A stretch of 64,000 nucleotides of DNA from Acetatifactor aquisgranensis (GTDB lineage Bacteria > Bacillota > Clostridia > Lachnospirales > Lachnospiraceae), in the NCBI RefSeq assembly GCF_943193215.1, contig NZ_CALPDH010000006.1, forward strand, positions 124,001 to 188,000, read 5' to 3'. A program made the position numbers and the translations under genes. How positions within the stretch are numbered: position 1 is the first letter of the stretch; each line of letters begins with the position of its first letter. Positions 9,596-16,440 of this stretch are shown piece after piece. The notes under the pieces are model-generated. The model had not been told where the DNA came from. It made no database searches and saw nothing but the letters and a program-made list of their open reading frames with translations.

Positions 9596-10105
9596 CTAGC
9601 CGTGTGAGTCGTCCTCGCAGGGATGCCCCGGGGCGCTTTTCCCGCATGCCTTACAGTACCCGTATAACTCCAGCTTATGCCCTGTGACCGTAAAGCCTCC
9701 CAGCCCCTCCTCCAGGCGGACATGGCTGAAAGGGCAGTTCCGCAGAGGTATCCGATTGCGGCAGTTCAGGCACACCGCATAGTGGGTATGGCCTCCCCGG
9801 TTCAGGCTGTAGACCGCGGTTCCGTCCTCCATCCAGGTGCTTTTCTCCACCAGGCCCTTCTCCTCAAAAGCCGCCAGGATACGGTAGACCGTAGAGACGG
9901 CATATTCTGCCTGGGCCCCGTCATCCTCACGGGCTGACATACGCTGATAGATCTGTATGGCGCTAAGGGGCTCCGCCGTCTCCCAGAGCACTTTGTACAC
10001 ACTCTTTCTCTGTTTCGTCCACTTTAATCCCCGGGGATAGGATATCTCCTTTCCGCAGTCCGCATAGGGCATTCCCTCAGCGGGAATCTTCCATTTCCTG
10101 TTCAT
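9596..10105 (-). CDS. Fur-family metal-responsive repressor
   Basis: A 169-residue regulator. The winged-helix part contains LKWTKQRKSVYKVLWE, PLSAIQIYQRM and VSTVYRILAAFEEKGLVEK, followed by the dimerisation domain with HTHYAVCLNCRNRIPLRNCPF. The CxxC pair in that region and a second pair in GYCKACGK correspond to the structural zinc site of Fur/Zur proteins. The ATG at 10105 has GGAGGAG eight bases upstream and is preferred; a GTG at 10183 would add 26 residues. Being immediately downstream of the metal-exporter gene, it most likely represses that promoter through the palindrome at 11296-11334. Whether it senses Zn, Mn or Fe is not decided by the sequence. The same reading frame is open upstream to the exporter stop codon. 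Confidence 0.85.
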   Translation of the reverse strand: MNRKWKIPAEGMPYADCGKEISYPRGLKWTKQRKSVYKVLWETAEPLSAIQIYQRMSAREDDGAQAEYAVSTVYRILAAFEEKGLVEKSTWMEDGTAVYSLNRGGHTHYAVCLNCRNRIPLRNCPFSHVRLEEGLGGFTVTGHKLELYGYCKACGKSAPGHPCEDDSHG

Positions 10106-10264
10106 GGCCGTCTCCTCCTGCTCCTTTTCCGCAATCCGTGCCGCCAAACCAGCTGCCAGAATCCTGCCGGACTGCTCCTTCACCCGCCTGGCGCATTTAC
10201 AGCCCGCCGGGCAGACGGCGCAGAAGCCGTGCCTGGCAGAATCCCTGCACGGGACGAATCGGCT

Positions 10265-11152
10265 TCACGCGATTCCGATCCATTCCATGGCAATCCCCGC
10301 CGCCACGCCGATTGCGTACAGCAGCCCCAGTATCTTCAGGTTCTCCCGCCGGTCGTGGTTGACCCGGAACAGAACCAGCACCCCTACGCCGGAGCCCGCC
10401 AGCAGCCCTGCCATGGCGGCCCCCAGCCCCATGGTGCCCGCCAGATACAGCTGCGTGATCGCCACAGACCCGGCGCAGTTCGGTATCAGGCCCACCAGCC
10501 CCGCCAGCACAGGGCCGGCAATGGGCCTGTTCAGAATCAGATTCCCCAGGGCGTCCTCCCCCAGGTAATGCAGGACCAGATTCAGCCCTAAATTCACCGC
10601 CAGGATGAAAAACGCGATTTTCACCGTATGGGACAGGGCGGAGCGCAGAATCCCTTTCTCACAGTGGCAGTGCTCCTGCTCACAGATGTCGCGGATGCCC
10701 TCCTGATTCCCGTCCCCTTTCCGGCACAGCAAATCCACGGCAAGCCCCGCCGCCATGCCGATGACGGCCTTGCCCGCCAGAATCTTCAGAATCATGCCCG
10801 CAGGGGCCTGCTCGGAAACCAAAATGGGCAGCATCTCATCGGAAGTGGACAGATAAATCGCCATCAGGGTGCCCAGGGTAATGACCCGCCCGGCATACAG
10901 GTTCGACGCCGCCGCGGAGAAACCGCACTGGGGCAATGCCCCCAGCAGCCCGCCGATGACTGGCGCGGCAAGGCTCCGGGCAGAACGCCTGCGGGGGGAG
11001 CGCCCCGCGTCCACCGCTCCGGGCCGCCTGATGAGCTTCCTGGCATGCTCCCCTGTCCTGTGCTCCAGGTACTCCATCACAAGGTAGGTCAGGAATAAAA
11101 AAGGGACAAGCTTCGTGCTGTCTATGAGAGCGTCTTCTATTAAATGCAGCAT
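10265..11152 (-). CDS. Putative heavy-metal or manganese exporter (ArsP_2-like, about 10 TM)
   Basis: A 295-residue membrane protein with roughly ten hydrophobic segments in two related halves: GGLLGALPQCGFSAAASNL in the first and AGLVGLIPNCAGSVAITQL in the second, the paired P-x-C-G/A signatures of the putative 10TM heavy-metal exporter family. A cytoplasmic loop contains a Cys/His cluster (CEQEHCHCEKG) suited to metal binding. The first ATG (11161) sits against the ribosome site; the second (11152) is correctly spaced from AGAAAGGA and is chosen. It is expressed from a strong promoter blocked by a perfect palindrome and is followed by a Fur-family regulator. The metal is inferred only from family and context. 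Confidence 0.8.
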   Translation of the reverse strand: MLHLIEDALIDSTKLVPFLFLTYLVMEYLEHRTGEHARKLIRRPGAVDAGRSPRRRSARSLAAPVIGGLLGALPQCGFSAAASNLYAGRVITLGTLMAIYLSTSDEMLPILVSEQAPAGMILKILAGKAVIGMAAGLAVDLLCRKGDGNQEGIRDICEQEHCHCEKGILRSALSHTVKIAFFILAVNLGLNLVLHYLGEDALGNLILNRPIAGPVLAGLVGLIPNCAGSVAITQLYLAGTMGLGAAMAGLLAGSGVGVLVLFRVNHDRRENLKILGLLYAIGVAAGIAMEWIGIA

Positions 11153-11295
11153 TGCACACATCCTTTCTGTTCAAAGACAGCCATTGGGCAGAATCAATCA
11201 TCCGGCTGCAGTCATGGCCGTCCGGCCCATTGCCGAAAGAACAATCTTTTCCGATAGCTGCATATATCTATCCGGGCTTTACAGCCAAACCGCAA

Positions 11296-11334
11296 AGTCC
11301 CAGATGCAAATGCGACTCATTTGCATCTGGGACT
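11296..11334. promoter_or_regulatory. Perfect 39-bp palindromic operator
   Basis: A 17-bp arm, AGTCCCAGATGCAAATG (11296-11312), a 5-base spacer and its exact reverse complement (11318-11334). The core TGCAAATG-N5-CATTTGCA has the size and AT-rich symmetry of Fur/Zur/PerR-type boxes. It starts at the -10 of the exporter promoter and covers the probable transcription start, a classical repression position. The downstream Fur-family gene is the obvious candidate to bind it. Confidence 0.8.
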
Positions 11335-11361
11335 ATAACACATTTTTCCGTCTTTTGTCAA
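11332..11361 (-). promoter_or_regulatory. Promoter of the metal exporter
   Basis: On the minus strand TTGACA (11361-11356) is followed after 18 bases by TATAGT (11337-11332), or after 17 bases by TTATAG. The -10 overlaps the outer end of the palindrome. The leader to the start codon is about 170 bases; it was inspected for a yybP-ykoY manganese riboswitch and no convincing match was found. Confidence 0.8.
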
Positions 11362-11545
11362 TACCTGCCGCATATCTTTTTCATCCCCGGAGCAGTCGGG
11401 CGACAGTTCAGCGGCCTGCCCGGGCTGTCGCGCCCGCCACCGGGTTTCCCATCCGGTCAGGTCACGCCTGCGCAAGGCCACTGTGCCTGCGGCTTCCGGC
11501 CATAGAGCGCCCCTGCCGCACCGGTAGACGCCTACATCTATGTCC

Positions 11546-13738
11546 TCACTCCGCCAGATACATCTTCAGCCCGTCCTCTATCTTCAGAACCGTGGCCTCA
11601 GTGGTCTGGGAGCCCTCCAGATACGCGCCCAGCGCTTCGATCAGCACCTCCCGTATCTTCGCGTCCTCCGCCATGGGCTTATCCAGGCCTTTGCATATGG
11701 CCACCAGCGCGTCCGCCATCTCGTCGGAGTAGCATTTGATGGCAAACTCCACCTCGCTGCCCTCTGCCTCTATGGAGGTATATGCCTGGGACTCCGAGCG
11801 GTCTTCACGGGCCTGCTTCTCCAGGGAGGCCAGGTTCACCGGAAATCCCAGATAGTGATCCGTATCCTGAATCCGCTCCGACAGGGCCAGCCCCAGAAAA
11901 TCCATAGCCGTGTCCTGATAAGGACTCTTCGCGCATATCCCTGTCTGCAGCAGCGGTATGAAGCTGTTCTCATAGGCGGTGAAACTCCCCCTGATATAAT
12001 CCACCATGGCTATGGGGAACATGCAGTTCTTAAAGCCGGTAGCCCTTTCAAACGCCATCTTCGCCCCGGAGGCCAGATCCCACATATTATAGGCATGCTC
12101 CCCCTTGTCCCTGCGGTCCGTGATGCCGCAGTTGTCCGCGATGCGCTTCAGGCATTCCAGCTTTCCGGCCAGGGTCTCCGTATCCAGCCGTTTCCCTTTT
12201 ACAATGTCCCCGCAGAAATAGGGATAGAACTTATCCACCAGCTCGTCTACCGTCTGCGGGCCCAGATAACTGTCCTGCGTCCCTGACAGGAACTGTGCCA
12301 GGGACTCCAGCGAAGCCATGTCCGCCTCCCCGATGTCCCTGCCCATGGCCATGTTGAAGCCGAACTGCAGAGGCACGGTATATCTGTGTCCGTCCTCCCG
12401 CACATAAGAGCCCGTAATTCCGGACAGAAGCTCTCCTTTCTCCTCCATGGGCGCCACCACTGTGCCGATGTCCACAAGCAGTCCCTTATCAATGAATGAA
12501 TCCATGTCCAGCCCGTCCAGCACCAGGATGTCCGGCGCGTCCTCGCCCATGAGCAGGGTATTGAGCCCCTGGTAGACAGTATTGTAGTCCACACTCTCAT
12601 CCTCATAGGCGGAATAGGCATATTGAATGGTAATACGGATCTCCGGATGCTCCTTATGGTACAGGACAGCCGCCTGCTGCAGCAAAGGGCTCTCGAAAAC
12701 CGTGTACAGCTTCAGCTCCTCCTTTACCTCCACCACCGCATCCGGATCATAGGCGTACCGGTTCAGCCTGGCGCCGCCTCCGGATTCCCGGAACAGCGCA
12801 TAAATGTCCCCCTCCTTTGACATGGCCAGGCCCATGCACCAGCAGTCTGTCATGGCAAAATCTGTCTCCAGGCCGTCCAGCAGCTTCTCCCAGGCATCCT
12901 CCCCCGCGCCGCAGCGGAATATGCCGTCCCTGTCTGCAGCGATCAGGGCGCCGTCATCTGCGGCGCAGAGCACGGTTCCGAAAGCGCTGGCAGTGGGTGA
13001 ATCAATTGTGGCGCCGCTGCTTCCTTTGCCGTTTTCCCGCTTCTCTATCTGCATGTCCGTATTCTCACCGGTGCACAGATAGATATTTTTGCCGTCCGAC
13101 GCCAGGGCGTCATTATATTGCGCGGACAACTGCCCGCTCTCCAGTATATGTCCGTCCTCTCCCGACAGGACGGCCGTGGAGGTGTAAGAGAGGGCGAACA
13201 GCGTGCCGTCCTCCAGCGCCGCAATGCCCCGGACGCTCTCGTACGCGCCCCACTCCTCATTCAGAACCGTCCACTGCGCGGGCGTGATATCCCTGGCCTG
13301 GGCGCCCTCGCCCTTCCACAGACGGCTCCTGTAGGAATCCTCCCCCTCTGCTGCGCAGGTGGCCAGAAGATACTGCGTGCCGCTGCCTCCCTGGAGCAAA
13401 GTGACATTCATGTTTTCCCCGCAGTCCAGCTCCAGACAGGCCAGCCAGTCCTGTGTCCTGTCCGCAAAGCCTCCCTCCTGCCGCACCCATTCCGAGAAGA
13501 CCGTTTTTCCCTCTTCCTCTTTCGATGCCAGCAGATGTATCTCACCGTCTATGGCATTTATCTGCCTCAGTTCCCAGGATGCCAGTTCCTCCGGCAGCTC
13601 TTCCCCGGCCTCCGTCCAGCGGCCTTTTTGCTGTTCTGTCATGACGCTTCCCCCTGTGTCCTTTTTCCCGCATCCGGTAAGCGTCCCTGCCAGTACCGCC
13701 AGGCTCAAAAGCGCCGCAATTCCTTTCACATGTCTCAT
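11546..13738 (-). CDS. Lipoprotein: propeller-like N-half plus solute-binding-like C-half
   Basis: A 730-residue predicted lipoprotein with lipobox LTGC. The first 330 residues or so contain repeated short strands with Gly/Trp-rich turns (EDGTLFALSYTS, DGKNIYLCTGEN, ADDGALIAADRDGIF, KEGDIYALFRES), suggesting a beta-propeller. From about 340 the sequence changes to one like extracellular solute-binding proteins (LKLYTVFESPLLQQAAVLYHK, then DAPDILVLDGLDMDSFIDKGLLVDI). The two together suggest a surface sensor or capture protein rather than a simple transporter subunit; no permease is adjacent. The ATG at 13738 is preferred over 13744 because of spacing from AGAGGG. No function is established for this combination from sequence alone. 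Confidence 0.75.
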   Translation of the reverse strand: MRHVKGIAALLSLAVLAGTLTGCGKKDTGGSVMTEQQKGRWTEAGEELPEELASWELRQINAIDGEIHLLASKEEEGKTVFSEWVRQEGGFADRTQDWLACLELDCGENMNVTLLQGGSGTQYLLATCAAEGEDSYRSRLWKGEGAQARDITPAQWTVLNEEWGAYESVRGIAALEDGTLFALSYTSTAVLSGEDGHILESGQLSAQYNDALASDGKNIYLCTGENTDMQIEKRENGKGSSGATIDSPTASAFGTVLCAADDGALIAADRDGIFRCGAGEDAWEKLLDGLETDFAMTDCWCMGLAMSKEGDIYALFRESGGGARLNRYAYDPDAVVEVKEELKLYTVFESPLLQQAAVLYHKEHPEIRITIQYAYSAYEDESVDYNTVYQGLNTLLMGEDAPDILVLDGLDMDSFIDKGLLVDIGTVVAPMEEKGELLSGITGSYVREDGHRYTVPLQFGFNMAMGRDIGEADMASLESLAQFLSGTQDSYLGPQTVDELVDKFYPYFCGDIVKGKRLDTETLAGKLECLKRIADNCGITDRRDKGEHAYNMWDLASGAKMAFERATGFKNCMFPIAMVDYIRGSFTAYENSFIPLLQTGICAKSPYQDTAMDFLGLALSERIQDTDHYLGFPVNLASLEKQAREDRSESQAYTSIEAEGSEVEFAIKCYSDEMADALVAICKGLDKPMAEDAKIREVLIEALGAYLEGSQTTEATVLKIEDGLKMYLAE

Positions 13739-13782
13739 GCCCATTCCCTCTTTCCACAGCTCTCTTGATATGCTGCCTGTTT

Positions 13783-13827
13783 ATTATAAGCCGTCTGCCG
13801 CAGGCAAATCTTAACTGTCGGTTAAGA
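13783..13827 (-). promoter_or_regulatory. Promoter and 19-bp palindrome of the lipoprotein gene
   Basis: TATAAT on the minus strand (13788-13783) lies 45 bases before the lipoprotein start. Its -35 region is covered by a perfect inverted repeat TCTTAAC-TGTCG-GTTAAGA (13809-13827). A related TTAAC-T-GTTAA sequence lies at 13958-13968. The position suggests a repressor or activator site; the protein is unknown. Confidence 0.5.
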
Positions 13828-13973
13828 ATGGGTTGATAATATATTAAGGCTGCTGCGGGTCACCGTCTTCCTGCCGGATCAGCTCTTCCCTGGGGCTATC
13901 CGGTTCCGGCTCTCTCCCTTCCGCCTCTCCCACGAGGCGTCGGGTTACCCGGAAATTTTAACTGTTAAGCAGT

Positions 13974-14012
13974 ATAAAAAAAGCATGCCCGCTGTCACAT
14001 CCCGGGCATGCT
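13974..14012 (-). terminator. Intrinsic terminator after carbonic anhydrase
   Basis: A 10-bp perfect stem, AGCATGCCCG with CGGGCATGCT, around an 11-base loop, followed on the minus strand by seven T residues. It lies about 50 bases after the carbonic anhydrase stop codon. The 320-base interval 13745-14064 otherwise holds only the upstream region of the lipoprotein gene. Confidence 0.9.
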
Positions 14013-14064
14013 CCTCTTTCAACTTTTCTGTTCTGCCGCGGCAGTTCAAACGGCCGCCTTGATT

Positions 14065-14625
14065 TTACTGCTCTTTAAATTCCACACGGCCGTCCTCGAT
14101 ATGGTAGACGGCGCCTATGGCTTTCAGGCCGGAGATGCGGATATTCTCCTGAATCTTCTTCACGCTGTTGTCCACGTTCAGGCAGCAGGCCTTGTAATCG
14201 TCCTTCTCGCCTCCGATGGCGGCCATGATCTCATCCGTGATGGACTTGATGAAGCCCCCCGCGCCCCCGCCGATGGCTGCGCCTACCGCGCCGCAGTGGG
14301 TGTGGCCCAGAACCACCACCAGGTTGCAGCCCAGATGATCCGCCGCGTACTCCACGCTGCCCAGCTGGTTGTCGTCCATGACATTTCCGGCTACCCGAAT
14401 GGTGAACAGCTCGCCGATGCCCGCGGAGAAGATGCTCTCGGGAATCACGCGGGAGTCCGAACAGGTGACTACAATGGCGTAGGGGTGCTGGCCGTTCTCA
14501 CAGGTATCCTTACGAATCGCGGGGGAGATGTCCCCTGTGCCTGTGGAAGAGGTCAGGTATTTTTCATTTCCGCCCTGCAGCTTCTTCAGCGCTTCCTCTG
14601 CGGAAATATTAGCTTGATGTGACAT
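14065..14625 (-). CDS. Beta-class carbonic anhydrase
   Basis: A 186-residue cytoplasmic zinc enzyme interconverting CO2 and bicarbonate. The zinc site is clear: Cys55 and the catalytic Asp57/Arg59 pair in VTCSDSRV, and His108/Cys111 in GHTHCGAV. Also conserved are the N-terminal LKKLQGGNEKYL and the strand IRVAGNVMDDNQLGSVEYA. Length fits the compact bacterial type. The start has an AAAAAGGAGGATTG ribosome site, a strong promoter upstream and its own terminator, so it is a single-gene unit. Confidence 0.95.
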   Translation of the reverse strand: MSHQANISAEEALKKLQGGNEKYLTSSTGTGDISPAIRKDTCENGQHPYAIVVTCSDSRVIPESIFSAGIGELFTIRVAGNVMDDNQLGSVEYAADHLGCNLVVVLGHTHCGAVGAAIGGGAGGFIKSITDEIMAAIGGEKDDYKACCLNVDNSVKKIQENIRISGLKAIGAVYHIEDGRVEFKEQ

Positions 14626-14649
14626 GGTACAATCCTCCTTTTTGTTAAA

Positions 14650-14678
14650 ATTATAACATTCTGCCTGATGGTTGTCAA
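14650..14678 (-). promoter_or_regulatory. Promoter of the carbonic anhydrase gene
   Basis: On the minus strand, consensus TTGACA (14678-14673) and TATAAT (14655-14650) are separated by 17 bases, ending about 25 bases before the start codon. Confidence 0.9.
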
Positions 14679-14857
14679 AGCATTTCGCAACGGTTCAGAC
14701 AGGGCTCACGGTTCAGGCAAGGCGCCAGCCGCTGCGCCCGAAACGCGGAAAATCTGCATTTGGGCGCCCACAGGCCTGGCGGCAGTCCCAGGGCGGCACA
14801 CCGCTTTCGGGACAGGGTTTTGCCGGCATTGGTTACAGCCGGATAGCGGCGGGTGTC

Positions 14858-16249
14858 CTATGGGGCAGATAGACTCTGCCTGACCTCTTCTACGGAGGCA
14901 TGGAACGGCGGATAGCCCGGCATATCTGTGCGACCCCTATTCCAATAAGACTCCCAGGCCCAGTAATCCACTCTAGGCTGATTATTTTCTATCGGGAATT
15001 CCAGAGGATCGAACACCTCGAAACGAGTGTCTATCTCCTGATCTACCTGTCTGATTCTTCTTTCCATTTCGGCAGCCTCTTCCGCAGTCGGCTCTCTACC
15101 CATTTCTCCGCTGGCAAAAGGATCATCGGGATAGACAAAACTCACATAGTCCACTGCGTTTTCAAAATTGCTCTCACTCCATCCAACCATGCCCAAATTG
15201 TGGCGGACATAGAGTGCACCTGTTGTCCTCTCCCGGTATACCGCTACTCCAACGGCAGCATATCCCAAATCACTCGTACCGCCTTGCTCCAATGGTATAC
15301 GCTGCACTTCGGTGCCATCCCAGATTAGGGCCGTAAAGGTGAAATCATAGCGTGTACGTCCAGATTCTTCAAAAATGCCCTTTCCAAATATCAGCAAATC
15401 CTCTGTGCCGTCCCCGTTCAGATCCCCAAGCGCGGCGTACATGGCTTCTTCAGGGCTGTATGTATTCAGCGCTTCCAGAAGCGCTTCCCGGCGCTGGCGG
15501 TCCAGGATTCTGGCATTTTCTTCTTCTTTCTGCTGCTGCTCCAGCAACTCCTCTTTCTGCCGCTCCAGCTCCTCTATCAGGGCATCTATTTCGGCATTGC
15601 CCGCATCTGCAATCTCTTCCGCCACATACTCCGGAACATCATCAATGGTAAAGGACGAGACTGTGATGGAGCTGTCTTCCCCGGCATAGACAAGCTGCGC
15701 CGTCTCCCCGGCCTTTATCGTAGCTGTCTGCAGGATCTCGCCCTCCGGACTGGAAATCGTACATTCCACCTTTCCCTCCAGAAGATAGACATTCATATGC
15801 TGCGCATCCGGCGATTCCACAAAGCCGCAGGTGCCCCGGATGCCGACTACCATCGTAGAATTCCGGATGTCCATGGATTCGTCTTCTTCAAGGGGCTCGG
15901 CCACATTGAAGAAGAGACTGCCGGAATGAACCAGGACTTCCAGATATTTGCCCTCTTTTTGAATTTCCACCTGGCTTTGCGCGTCCATCTTGGCCAGCTT
16001 CGTATCGTCAAGGTTGATCCAGGCATAGCTCTCGGAGCGGGTGTCTACCTGATATCCGCTGTAGAGCTTCAGGCCCTCGATAATCGAGACGCCCTTGCCA
16101 TCCTTGTCCGCCACGGCCACTTCGCCCTGTGTCCTTAAAAGCTCAATGGTGGTCGCCGCCGTCCCGCCGCAGGCCGTGCAGGAAAGCAGAAAGGCTGCTG
16201 CCAGCAGGGCTGTGACGGCGCGGAAAAAGACATTGTTGTGATATTTCAT
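14858..16249 (-). CDS. FecR-domain lipoprotein with coiled coil
   Basis: A 463-residue predicted lipoprotein (hydrophobic leader ending SCTAC). Residues 35-190 resemble a FecR domain: EVAVADKDGKGVSI, YAWINLDDTKLAKMDAQSQVEI, LVHSGSLFFNV and MVVGIRGTCGFVES, followed by the tail IKAGETAQLVY. Residues 225-260 form a charged Glu/Gln-rich coiled coil. Near 275 there is a DLNGDGTEDLLIF segment typical of calcium-binding FG-GAP/dockerin-like loops. In Gram-negative bacteria FecR domains transmit signals to sigma factors, but in Firmicutes such lipoproteins have no assigned role, and no sigma/anti-sigma partner is adjacent. The amylase gene lies upstream on the same strand. Confidence 0.75.
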   Translation of the reverse strand: MKYHNNVFFRAVTALLAAAFLLSCTACGGTAATTIELLRTQGEVAVADKDGKGVSIIEGLKLYSGYQVDTRSESYAWINLDDTKLAKMDAQSQVEIQKEGKYLEVLVHSGSLFFNVAEPLEEDESMDIRNSTMVVGIRGTCGFVESPDAQHMNVYLLEGKVECTISSPEGEILQTATIKAGETAQLVYAGEDSSITVSSFTIDDVPEYVAEEIADAGNAEIDALIEELERQKEELLEQQQKEEENARILDRQRREALLEALNTYSPEEAMYAALGDLNGDGTEDLLIFGKGIFEESGRTRYDFTFTALIWDGTEVQRIPLEQGGTSDLGYAAVGVAVYRERTTGALYVRHNLGMVGWSESNFENAVDYVSFVYPDDPFASGEMGREPTAEEAAEMERRIRQVDQEIDTRFEVFDPLEFPIENNQPRVDYWAWESYWNRGRTDMPGYPPFHASVEEVRQSLSAP

Positions 16250-16387
16250 TTCTGTTTATTACTCCTTTGCATTCGTGTATCCTCCCGGAGTCTCCAGGCC
16301 GCTTATCGTGCGGATTTTCGGAAGCCGTTCCTGCCGATTCCCCTGTTTTTCCAGGAACCTTTCTGACTTGCACCTGATTCCGCTTCC

Positions 16388-16440
16388 TGAAACCGCGGGA
16401 GTCCGGCCTGTTATGCCAGGTCCGGCTCCCGCCGCATTTC
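16388..16440 (-). terminator. GC-rich hairpin after the amylase gene
   Basis: Immediately after the amylase stop, GCGGGAGCCGG and its imperfect partner CCGGACTCCCGC form a long stem around a short loop. There is no proper T-run after it, so it could be a weak terminator or a message-protecting hairpin. Confidence 0.45.

Noticed and set aside
11153..11295. yybP-ykoY (manganese) riboswitch in the exporter leader
   Set aside because: The leader is long enough, but the conserved core elements were not found; the palindromic operator explains regulation.
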